Assembly: GCA_902826685.1 (NCBI GenBank)
Contig: CADEFT010000001.1
Location: forward strand, 440,945 to 504,944
Direction of reading: 5' to 3'
Source of the DNA: an uncultured Acidobacteriota bacterium
Lineage (GTDB): Bacteria > Acidobacteriota > Terriglobia > Bryobacterales > Bryobacteraceae
DNA length: 64,000 bases
The notes under the pieces are model-generated. The model was not told the origin of the DNA. It saw only the letters and a program-made list of their open reading frames with translations, and did not search any database. This document shows positions 16,866 to 24,353 of the stretch, in pieces. Position numbers and translations under genes: made by a program. How positions within the stretch are numbered: position 1 is the stretch's first letter; each line of letters opens with the position of its first letter.

Positions 16866-18283
16866 AGTTTGCAGGTGAAGTTGGCGGCGTCGTAGATGCT
16901 GCCGCTCCCCTTATACACAGCCCGCCGGGGGAACGGGCAAAGAGGACGCGTCATCTCAACGCCGCCGCGTTCGTTGACTTTGGCGGCGGTGATGGATTCA
17001 GGCGCTTCATTGTGCTCGCGCCAGCGTTCGAGCGCGGCGAGGGCGTGGAACTGATTGGGGCCGGTGCCGCCGCCGCAATGCGCCATTCCGGGCACCATAA
17101 ACAGACGCAGCCATCCCTCCTGATTGGCGCCCATGCGATTCAGGACGGACTCATAGTAAGAGATGGTGTTGAACGCCGAGATCGCGCCGCCGGAGCCTCC
17201 GTCGCTCCACCCGTGATAGACGAGAAGCTTGCCGCCGCGCGCTTTGAACCTGGCCAGGTCGGGGTTGACGGCGTGGATCTCCTTCCCATGAACCAGCGCG
17301 CGTTCGATGTCCTTTTCCAAATCGAAATCATGCCAATCCCAGGCCGGGTTTTGATTGGCGAGGTAGCGGAACATATCGATGTCCATGCCGCCGGGTTCGG
17401 TGGCGCGGCCAGGCACGAGCCAGCCGAGCTCTCCACCAAAGGGCAGGCGCGGGTAGAGAAGTTCGCCAGTGGATTTTCGCGTATCGGTGTAGGCGGCGTT
17501 GACCGTTTCCAGTTGTTGCGGGGTGAGGCAACTGGCGGTTTCAGGACCGCTGCACTTGAGGGCGCTTGCGTCGAAGCGGCAGTCGCGCGGGTCTTCGAGC
17601 AGGCGGTCCTTGACGCCGTCGCTCGCGTCGCATTTGTCGAGCACCGCGTCGTTGAGCAACTTGAGCTTTTCGGGGGGAAGCGCGTGCTGGGGCGACTTGA
17701 GGGCGGTCAACAGCAGGCGCATGCGCCACGCGCAAAGGTGGATCTGATTGTTGGCGGGCGCGCCGGCGACGATGCCGTCGAAGTCTTCCGGGTAGCGCTG
17801 CGCCGACATCAGGCCTTGGCGTCCGCCGGTAGAACAGCCCTCCCAATAGGACAGGCGCGGGGCGCGTCCATAGAAGGCCGCGATCAACGCCTTTGCTTCC
17901 ACGGCGGTTTCGTGGACCGCGCGATAAGCGAAGTCGGCGACCTTCTCCGGGTGGCCAAGGGCAAAACTACCGCTGCCGCCGGAGTGGCCGGTGTCGGTGG
18001 AGGCGGTGGCATAACCCTCGCGAACGGCCTTTGTCATCCCGGCGGAGTTGACGCTGCCGACGAAGCCTCCACCGCCTTCCATGAGGAACTTGCCGTTCCA
18101 GGCGGCGGCAGGCGGCAGCCAGACTTCAGATTTGATTTCCGAACCGGACGTTGGGCGAAGAGTGATCGAAACCCGGCAGTGAGTTGGAGTTTGCGTGGCC
18201 GCCGTCGCGGCTCGCACGCGCGCCATGTCCGCGCAAGGGGTCTGGGCCGATAGCGGAAGGGCGAGCAGGAGCAGGAGGCGCAT
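16859..18283 (-). CDS. tannase/feruloyl esterase family protein, secreted
   Basis: This 474-residue protein begins at the ATG at 18283, giving a clean signal peptide (MRLLLLLALPLSAQ). The long in-frame extension upstream is antisense to the next gene and is rejected. The nucleophile motif GCSTGGRQG holds Ser151, the acid is probably in the 'YHGWSDGG' segment, and His is in MVPGMAHCGGG. Cysteine pairs flank the active site. It resembles the esterase at 4344-5879 in domain order and in its closing TRPLCPFPR motif. The expected role is hydrolysis of aromatic esters or a related polyester outside the cytoplasm. It lies on the same strand as the receptor at 12901-16332 and may serve the same nutrient route. 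Confidence 0.88.
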   Translation of the reverse strand: MRLLLLLALPLSAQTPCADMARVRAATAATQTPTHCRVSITLRPTSGSEIKSEVWLPPAAAWNGKFLMEGGGGFVGSVNSAGMTKAVREGYATASTDTGHSGGSGSFALGHPEKVADFAYRAVHETAVEAKALIAAFYGRAPRLSYWEGCSTGGRQGLMSAQRYPEDFDGIVAGAPANNQIHLCAWRMRLLLTALKSPQHALPPEKLKLLNDAVLDKCDASDGVKDRLLEDPRDCRFDASALKCSGPETASCLTPQQLETVNAAYTDTRKSTGELLYPRLPFGGELGWLVPGRATEPGGMDIDMFRYLANQNPAWDWHDFDLEKDIERALVHGKEIHAVNPDLARFKARGGKLLVYHGWSDGGSGGAISAFNTISYYESVLNRMGANQEGWLRLFMVPGMAHCGGGTGPNQFHALAALERWREHNEAPESITAAKVNERGGVEMTRPLCPFPRRAVYKGSGSIYDAANFTCKLQ

Positions 18284-18343
18284 GCACACAGCGTACTGCG
18301 TTCCACTGCCTGGCGGTTGGAGCGTCCATGAGGGCATTGCGTC

Positions 18344-18349
18344 TATAAT
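18344..18349 (+). promoter_or_regulatory. TATAAT -10 element of the dehydrogenase operon
   Basis: A perfect TATAAT lies 18 bases ahead of the TTG start, and GGGGAG at 18357-18362 serves as a Shine-Dalgarno. No good -35 hexamer is seen at standard spacing (TTGGAG at 18317 is 21 bases away). Confidence 0.5.
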
Positions 18350-18367
18350 CCACCAGGGGAGTTCTAT

Positions 18368-19414
18368 TTGCTCATTTTTCAGCCATCGCATTTGACCGAG
18401 ATCACGGCGTCGATTTTCGCCGCCTATGGCGTGCCTTCCGATCAGGCTGGGATCGTGGCGCGATCGCTGGTAAAGGCCAACCTCGCCGGTCACGATTCGC
18501 ACGGCGTCATTCGAATCAAGGAGTACGTCGAGTATCTGGACCGCCATGACGTGGAGCCGCGGGCGGAGCTTCACGTGGTCAAGGACGCCGGTCCGATTCT
18601 TCAGCTTGCGGGCAATTTCGGTTTCGGCCAGGTGCTGGGCGCGCTGGCCATGGAAAGGGGCATTGCCAGGGCGCGCGAACACGGCTTCTGCCTCATGGGG
18701 CTCAATCGCAGCGGGCATTTGGGGCGCATCGGCGAGTGGCCGGAAATGGCGGTGGCGGCGGGCCTGGTGTCGATTCACTTCGTCAATACGCATGGCGGGG
18801 GCAAGATCGTGGCTCCGTTTGGCGGCGCCGAGCGGCGCATGTCCGCCAATCCGTTCGCGGCGGGGGTGCCGGTGCCGGGGCGGCCGCCGGTGCTGATCGA
18901 CATCTCCACTTCGGCGATCGCGGGCGGAAAGGTCCACGTCGCTTACAACAAGGGCGGCTCGATCGCCGATGGCTGTGTGATCGACCGCAACGGCCAGGTC
19001 ACCACCGATCCTTCCGACTTCATGCACGGCCTGGGCGCGCTGCTGAACTTCGGCGGTCACAAGGGCTACGCGGTGGGGTTTCTGTGCGACATTCTCGCGG
19101 GCGCGCTTACTGGAGCACCCTGCAGCCATCCCGATATCAAGCGCGTCGCCAACGCGATGTTCAGCGTGATTCTCGATCCGGCGCAGTTCGCCGATCCATC
19201 CGCGTTCTACGCCGAGGCCACGCGGTATATCGACTATCTCAAAGCCTCCCCTCCGCGGCCGGGCTTCGATGAAGTGCTGTATCCGGGCGAGCCTGAGGCG
19301 CGGGCGGAAGAGTACCGGTCGAGGAACGGCATCCAACTCGACGCCACGACGTGGAACGAGATTGCGGAGACCGGCGCGCGCTTCGGGTTGAGCTGGGATC
19401 TGGCGAAGGGATGA
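18368..19414 (+). CDS. Ldh-family NAD(P)-dependent dehydrogenase (malate/L-lactate/ureidoglycolate type)
   Basis: This 348-residue protein belongs to the non-Rossmann malate/L-lactate dehydrogenase family. It shows the N-terminal LAGHDSHGVIRI active-site block, MERGIARAREHGFCLMGLNRSGHLGRIG, the NPFAAGVPVPGRPPVLIDISTS segment and NFGGHKGYAVGF near the C-terminus. The start is a TTG with a GGGGAG ribosome-binding site. Members oxidise or reduce 2-hydroxy acids, and some act on sugar acids; the substrate cannot be fixed here. The next gene, a mutarotase-like secreted protein, overlaps by ATGA, which hints at carbohydrate metabolism. Confidence 0.88.
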   Translation: MLIFQPSHLTEITASIFAAYGVPSDQAGIVARSLVKANLAGHDSHGVIRIKEYVEYLDRHDVEPRAELHVVKDAGPILQLAGNFGFGQVLGALAMERGIARAREHGFCLMGLNRSGHLGRIGEWPEMAVAAGLVSIHFVNTHGGGKIVAPFGGAERRMSANPFAAGVPVPGRPPVLIDISTSAIAGGKVHVAYNKGGSIADGCVIDRNGQVTTDPSDFMHGLGALLNFGGHKGYAVGFLCDILAGALTGAPCSHPDIKRVANAMFSVILDPAQFADPSAFYAEATRYIDYLKASPPRPGFDEVLYPGEPEARAEEYRSRNGIQLDATTWNEIAETGARFGLSWDLAKG

Positions 19415-20592
19415 ATGTGGCGATGCTCCTGGCGATTCTGACAGCGCTGTGCCTGGGACAAAGCCGGCCGCCCACGGCCACCGATGGCGTGTTTCAAGGC
19501 CGCAAGGCGTGGATTCTCGAGAACGGGCTGATTCGCGTCAGCGTCCTGGCGGGCGGCGGGCATATCGGGGAAGCGCGGCTCACTACCGGCGATCCAAAGA
19601 AGGATCTGAACCCGATGCGCGTGCCGCATTATCCGACCATCGACCCGCATGCCTACGACCCGGCGCGGCACGATGCGATCTACGGCGATAACGCCGCACG
19701 CTGGCTGATGAGCGGATACATGGGGCACCTGGTTTGCTTTCCCAGCTACGGGCCGCCTTCGGAAGCGGAAGCGAAGGCGGGCCTGGGCGGCCATGGCGAG
19801 GCTCCGATTTCGGAGTGGAAGAAGATGGCGATCGAGACCAGGGGCGAGGCGATCGTTCTGCGGTATGGCGCCGATTTAAAGAAGACGCAGTTCCGGATGG
19901 AGCGCGCCATCACGCTCGGCCGCAACAGCCGGCATATCCGCGTCGAGGAGTGGGTGGAGAACCTGGCTCCGTTCGACCGGCCCATCAATTGGATGCAGCA
20001 TGCAACCTTCGGTCCGCCGTTTGCGGAGCCTGGCAAGACGGCGATGGATGTATCGGCGACGCGCGGGCACGTTTCGGGCGGACGCGTTGCTTCGTTGGTG
20101 CCGGAATCGGACGTTTATTGGCCGCGCGGCCAGACCGCGGATGGCCAGCAGGCCGACCTGCGCGTGTTTCAGCCCAAGGCAAATTCGGGCGTCTATTACA
20201 CGATGCGCACCGATCCGGCGCGAGCCGAGCAGTTTTTCAGCATGTACCATCCTGGATTTCGCGTGCTGATCGGCTATGTCTTTCCGGCGGCGGACAATCC
20301 CTGGATCGCCGATTGGCAGGAGAATCGCAGTTCGAAGGCGCGCCCGTGGAACGGGCAGGTGATTGCGCGTGGCATCGAGTTCGGCAGTTCGCCGTTCGAT
20401 GAAGGGCTGCGCAAAAGCGTACAGAGGGGGTCGTTCCTGGGCGCGCCGGCGTACCGCTGGATCGGCGCGCGCGAGCGGCTGCGGACGGAATGGACTCTGG
20501 GTCTGTTTGAGATCCCGGAAGGTTTCGCTGGCGTGAAGGATTTGCGGCTGGCGAACGGGGCGCCGGTGATGACGCCGCGTAACGGACGATGA
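19411..20592 (+). CDS. secreted protein of unknown function, mutarotase-like
   Basis: This 393-residue protein starts at an ATG overlapping the dehydrogenase stop. A signal peptide is evident (NVAMLLAILTALCLGQ). The following 'AWILENGLIRVSVLAGGGHIGEARL' region and the later 'RNSRHIRVEEWVENLAPFDRPINWMQHATFG' block resemble the beta-sandwich of galactose-mutarotase-type folds, with a conserved-looking His in MQHATFG. The function is not recognised. It could be a periplasmic sugar-binding or epimerase-like enzyme. It is translationally coupled on both sides (ATGA at start and at the next gene). Confidence 0.7.
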   Translation: MNVAMLLAILTALCLGQSRPPTATDGVFQGRKAWILENGLIRVSVLAGGGHIGEARLTTGDPKKDLNPMRVPHYPTIDPHAYDPARHDAIYGDNAARWLMSGYMGHLVCFPSYGPPSEAEAKAGLGGHGEAPISEWKKMAIETRGEAIVLRYGADLKKTQFRMERAITLGRNSRHIRVEEWVENLAPFDRPINWMQHATFGPPFAEPGKTAMDVSATRGHVSGGRVASLVPESDVYWPRGQTADGQQADLRVFQPKANSGVYYTMRTDPARAEQFFSMYHPGFRVLIGYVFPAADNPWIADWQENRSSKARPWNGQVIARGIEFGSSPFDEGLRKSVQRGSFLGAPAYRWIGARERLRTEWTLGLFEIPEGFAGVKDLRLANGAPVMTPRNGR

Positions 20593-20921
20593 GAACAACG
20601 CTGGGCGTCCTCTTTCTCGCGTTGCAGGTGACGCTGGTGCTGGCGAGCCGGAGGGGCGAAGAGCGCTATTTCTGCTGGGCTCCGCACACGGCGCAGGTCC
20701 GGTTTTCGGCTGAAGTGGAGGTCGGTGACCGCAGTCTCACTCCGGCCGAGGTGCAGCGCCGCTATCGTCTCCATAGCGCGGGCTGGGAGGCGCACTCGGC
20801 CGCCAACCTGATCGACACCATCGAGCGGTATGAGAGTACGCTTGGGCGCGGCGATCGGGCTCGCGTGCGATTGAGTTATCGCGTCAACGGCCATGAAGAG
20901 CGCCGGTGGAATTGGCCTTGA
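20589..20921 (+). CDS. small exported or membrane-anchored protein of unknown function
   Basis: This 110-residue protein has an N-terminal hydrophobic stretch (LGVLFLALQVTLVLAS) that is either a signal peptide or a single anchor. The remainder is hydrophilic with a CWAPHTAQVRFSAEVEV segment. It overlaps the upstream gene by ATGA and the following HTTM-like membrane protein by TTGA. Such short proteins often accompany HTTM membrane proteins and may be a split part of the same unit, which is an inference from position only. No family recognised. Confidence 0.65.
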   Translation: MRTTLGVLFLALQVTLVLASRRGEERYFCWAPHTAQVRFSAEVEVGDRSLTPAEVQRRYRLHSAGWEAHSAANLIDTIERYESTLGRGDRARVRLSYRVNGHEERRWNWP

Positions 20922-21832
20922 GGCTGGTCCAGCCGCTTGAGTACCGTGACTTTGCGCTGCCCGAACCACTGGTGTTGATCGCCAAGCTGGTGGCGCTCGC
21001 ATCGCTGCGGGAGACGCTATTCCCGTTGTTTCTTCCCTTCGTTCCGATCGGCCGCATGCTGTCGCCGGAGCAATTCGACGTTCTTTCGCGGGTGCTTTGG
21101 TGGGCGGGGAATCTGCTGTTGTTCTTCACCGATGCCTCGCGTACTGCGTGCCTGCTGCTGGGGTCCCTGTGGATTTCCGGGCTGCTGGCCTGCCAGCCCT
21201 GCCATTCGGTGGCGCATACCTACGTGGGCTGCCTGTTTCTGGTGCTGGCGGCGGGTGACCGGCGGTGCGGCCCGCGGCTTGTGCGGGCGCAACTGGTGAT
21301 ACTCTACGCGGCGGCGGGCCTGCACAAGGCGCTCGATGCGGACTGGTGGAACGGCCGCTACTTCGAGACTCTAATGATGGAGCGGCACCAGGTGGAGATT
21401 TACTCCAAGGCGGCGGCGCTTCTGCCTCCCATGATACTCTCCAAGTTGTTCGGCATCGCCGCGGTGCTGACGCAACTGGCGCTGGCCGTACTACTGGCAG
21501 TACCGCGATGGCACGCCGCGGGCGTCGCGACGGGCGTGCTGTTCCACGGTTCGATGGTGATCCTACTCGGTACGACCTTCGGCCCGTTCTTCGTGGCGAT
21601 TCTGGCGACCTATCTCGCGTTCGTGCGGTTGCCGGAGCGGTTGCCCGCGGCGGTGCCCTTCGCGGCGGCTTTTCCGTTGATGTCGTCGTTTGGCGGCGGA
21701 ATGGTGCGAACCGCGGCGATCGCCGTGGTGATGGCGGCCGCGGTTTGGATCCTCTGGCGAAAGCCTACATCTCCAGATAGCGCCGCAGATCGTCCGGCCG
21801 GAAGCAGTGCGCGTAAGCCGTCTCGCGCGTGA
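20918..21832 (+). CDS. polytopic membrane protein, HTTM-like
   Basis: This protein of about 304 residues is taken from a TTG that overlaps the previous stop (TTGA); a GTG at 20906 is an alternative. It has around seven to eight hydrophobic segments and the motif 'QLVILYAAAGLHKALDADWWNGRYFETLM', which resembles the horizontally transferred transmembrane (HTTM) family related to vitamin-K-dependent carboxylase. A catalytic role is not shown. After the last membrane segment the tail (PDSAADRPAGSSARKPSRA) is read from DNA that is antisense to the 3' end of pilT: the two genes overlap by 68 bases tail-to-tail. Confidence 0.72.
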   Translation: MRLVQPLEYRDFALPEPLVLIAKLVALASLRETLFPLFLPFVPIGRMLSPEQFDVLSRVLWWAGNLLLFFTDASRTACLLLGSLWISGLLACQPCHSVAHTYVGCLFLVLAAGDRRCGPRLVRAQLVILYAAAGLHKALDADWWNGRYFETLMMERHQVEIYSKAAALLPPMILSKLFGIAAVLTQLALAVLLAVPRWHAAGVATGVLFHGSMVILLGTTFGPFFVAILATYLAFVRLPERLPAAVPFAAAFPLMSSFGGGMVRTAAIAVVMAAAVWILWRKPTSPDSAADRPAGSSARKPSRA

Positions 21833-22919
21833 TGCGGCCGAGCCGTGCCATCTCCGCTAGCGACTGCTCCATGGTGATCATGCCTTCGGCGCGGCCGGTG
21901 GAGATCTGCGAGTAGAGCTGATGGTCTTCCCCTTTGCGGATCAGGCTGCGCACGGCGTGCGTGCCCATCATGATTTCCACCACCGGATGGCGGCGCAGAC
22001 CGTCGGCCGAGGGAAGAAGCTGCTGCGCGATGACGGCCAGCAGGGCGAGCGAAAGCTGCTGCCGTATCTGCTGCTGGTTGGCGGCGGGGAACGAATCGAG
22101 AATTCGCGACACGGCCTGCGAGGTGTCGTTGGTGTGCAGCGTGGAAAAGACCAGATGGCCGGTTTCGGCGGCGCTGAGGGCGGCGGCGATGGTTTCCGGA
22201 TCGCGCATCTCGCCGACGGCGATCACGTCGGGCGTCTGCCGCAGGATGCTGCGCAGGGAACCGGCGAAATCGAGCGCGTCGCGGCCCACCTCGATCTGTT
22301 CAATGATCGAGGTGCGATTCACGTGCAGAAACTCCACCGGATCCTCGATGGTGACCACATGATCCTGGCGCGTGCGGTTGATCTGATCGACGAAGGCGGC
22401 GAGCGTCGAACTTTTCCCGGTGCCGGTGGGTCCTGTCACCAGCACCAGCCCTTGTCTTCGTTCGGCCAGGCGGGCGAGCGAGGCGGGCAGTTGCAGCGTT
22501 TCGAAGGTGGGAATGCGCGCGGGCAGCAGGCGAATGCTGGCGGCGAGCGTGCCGCGCTGGAAATGCAGGTTGGCGCGGAAGCGCCCGACCGGTTCGCGGC
22601 TGAAACAGAAATCGACGGTTCTGTTCCGGGCCAGATCTTCCTGCTGCTTGACCGATAGCAGGGGCATGAGCAGGTTGCGCGTATCTTCGGCTGAAAGAGC
22701 GGGGCTTGAAGCGGGCGAGAGGGCTCCGCCGAGACGCAGTGTGATGGGCGCGCCGGCGATCACCAGCAGGTCCGAGGCGCCGCGCTGGGCGGCATAGCTC
22801 AGCAGCCGGTCGAGCGAAGCGGTGGTCTGCGGGGTTTCCGTCCGCGCGAGGCGCGATCCCGGCGCGGCTCGATTGAGCTGCGCGACGATCTGTTCCAGCT
22901 CCGTGTCGTAGTCCGCCAT
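21765..22919 (-). CDS. pilT: type IV pilus retraction ATPase PilT
   Basis: This 384-residue protein begins at the ATG at 22919; the longer in-frame extension upstream is antisense to the DUF1501 gene. The N-terminal PAS-like part (SDLLVIAGAPITLRLGG) is followed by the ATPase core with Walker A GPTGTGKSSTLAAFVDQ, Asp box VVTIEDPVEFLH, Walker B VIAVGEMRDPETI and His box TGHLVFSTLHTND. The segment AVRSLIRKGEDHQLYSQI corresponds to the AIRNLIRE motif required for retraction, which separates PilT from PilB. It should depolymerise type IV pili and drive twitching. No other pilus gene adjoins; the PilB-like gene is at 10566. Confidence 0.9.
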   Translation of the reverse strand: MADYDTELEQIVAQLNRAAPGSRLARTETPQTTASLDRLLSYAAQRGASDLLVIAGAPITLRLGGALSPASSPALSAEDTRNLLMPLLSVKQQEDLARNRTVDFCFSREPVGRFRANLHFQRGTLAASIRLLPARIPTFETLQLPASLARLAERRQGLVLVTGPTGTGKSSTLAAFVDQINRTRQDHVVTIEDPVEFLHVNRTSIIEQIEVGRDALDFAGSLRSILRQTPDVIAVGEMRDPETIAAALSAAETGHLVFSTLHTNDTSQAVSRILDSFPAANQQQIRQQLSLALLAVIAQQLLPSADGLRRHPVVEIMMGTHAVRSLIRKGEDHQLYSQISTGRAEGMITMEQSLAEMARLGRITRETAYAHCFRPDDLRRYLEM

Positions 22920-22961
22920 GCCGTCTCCATTATGTATGATGAGGCTGTAGCGAGCCGTATC

Positions 22962-24353
22962 ATGCCATTTTTCACCCGCCGTCAACTTCTGGAACGCACC
23001 TGCCTGGGCTTTGGCAGCATGGTTCTGGCCGATCTTCTGCGGGGGGCTTCCGTCGCCAACGATTTGAAGCCGCGCTCGACGCACTTTCCCGCCAAGGCGA
23101 AGGCGGTGATTCAACTGGTGCAGAATGGCGGGCCGAGTCAGATGGATCTGTTCGATCCCAAGCCGGAGCTTACGCGCCTGGCGGGCCAGCCGCTGCCGGG
23201 CGGGGTCGAGATCCATCAGCCCAACAACGTCAATACGCTGCTGCCGGCGCCGTTCGAATTCAAGAAATATGGCCAGTGCGGCATGGACGTGTCGGAGATG
23301 CTGCCGCACACCGCGGGCATTGTCGACGAACTCTGTTTCATTCGCAGCATGCACACCGAGCACAACAACCATTTGGAAGGGTTGAACATGCTGCTGACGT
23401 GCAAGATCTTCCCGGGGCGGCCGGTGATGGGGGCCTGGGTCAGCTACGCGTTGGGGACCGAGAATCAGAGCCTGCCGGCTTACGTGGTGCTGCGCGATCC
23501 GGCGGGCTACACCATCGGCGGCAAGCAGCTTTGGGCCAACGGCTACTTGCCGGCGCTGTATCAGGGCGTGGAGTTCAGCATGAAGGGCGCTCCGGTGCAT
23601 CATTTGAATCCGCCGGAACCGCAGGCGCCGGGGGTGCAGCGCGCGACGCTCGATCTGCTGGCGAAGATGAACGAAGGCCACATGTCCGAGCATCCGGGGG
23701 AAAGCGAGCTGGAAGCGCGCATCCGCAATTTCGAGCTGGCGGCGCGGATGCAGCTTGCCGCCGGGGAAGTGCTGGACATTTCGAAAGAAAGCGACGCCAC
23801 CCGGAAGCTCTACGGCGTGGATCATCCCAAGGCGGGCAGCTATGGGCTGCGTTGTCTGATGGCGCGGCGGCTGGTGGAACGGGGTGTGCGGTTTGTGCAG
23901 GTGACCACCAGTCCCGGCCAGCCGTGGGATCACCACAACAGCATCAAGCGCGACATGCACAAGATCGCGACAGAGGTGGACCAGGGCTCGGCGGCGCTGG
24001 TGAAGGATCTGGCCAGCCGCGGGCTGCTCGACAGCACCATCGTCATGTGGGCGGGCGAGTTCGGGCGGCTGCCTACCACTCAGAACGGCGATGGCCGCGA
24101 TCACAATCGCAACGCGTTTACGCTGTGGTTTGCGGGCGGTGGCTTCCGCAAGGGGCTGATCTACGGGGAAACCGATGAGTTCGGCTATAAGTCGGTGGTG
24201 AATCGCGTGTCGGTGCCGGATATGATCGCCACCGTGCTTGGGCAGTTGGGGCTCGATCATCAGAAGGTGCAATACGAGCATGGCGGGCGGATGGAAACGC
24301 CGTCGGATGTGACGGTGACCGGCGCCAAGCCGGTGAAGGACCTGGTGTCATGA
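22962..24353 (+). CDS. DUF1501 domain protein, probably exported
   Basis: This 463-residue protein is started at the ATG at 22962, since the family typically opens with 'TRRQLL' close to the N-terminus; an ATG at 22932 adds ten residues. The TRRQLLERTCLGFGSMVLADLL stretch resembles a Tat signal. The DUF1501 pattern is complete: VIQLVQNGGPSQMDLFDPKP, MHTEHNNHLEGLNMLLTCKI, a middle block with 'RRLVERGVRFVQV' and the C-terminal WAGEFGRLPTTQNGDGRDHN. The fold is related to sulfatases and alkaline phosphatases, but no activity has been assigned to the family. It is coupled by ATGA to the DUF1549/cytochrome gene, the usual partner in planctomycetes and acidobacteria. Confidence 0.88.
   Translation: MPFFTRRQLLERTCLGFGSMVLADLLRGASVANDLKPRSTHFPAKAKAVIQLVQNGGPSQMDLFDPKPELTRLAGQPLPGGVEIHQPNNVNTLLPAPFEFKKYGQCGMDVSEMLPHTAGIVDELCFIRSMHTEHNNHLEGLNMLLTCKIFPGRPVMGAWVSYALGTENQSLPAYVVLRDPAGYTIGGKQLWANGYLPALYQGVEFSMKGAPVHHLNPPEPQAPGVQRATLDLLAKMNEGHMSEHPGESELEARIRNFELAARMQLAAGEVLDISKESDATRKLYGVDHPKAGSYGLRCLMARRLVERGVRFVQVTTSPGQPWDHHNSIKRDMHKIATEVDQGSAALVKDLASRGLLDSTIVMWAGEFGRLPTTQNGDGRDHNRNAFTLWFAGGGFRKGLIYGETDEFGYKSVVNRVSVPDMIATVLGQLGLDHQKVQYEHGGRMETPSDVTVTGAKPVKDLVS

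Noticed and set aside
18284..19336. N-terminal extension of the esterase gene to 19336
   Set aside because: It is antisense to the dehydrogenase gene; the signal peptide starts at 18283.
22920..24281. N-terminal extension of pilT to 24281
   Set aside because: It is antisense to the DUF1501 gene; PilT homology starts at 22919.
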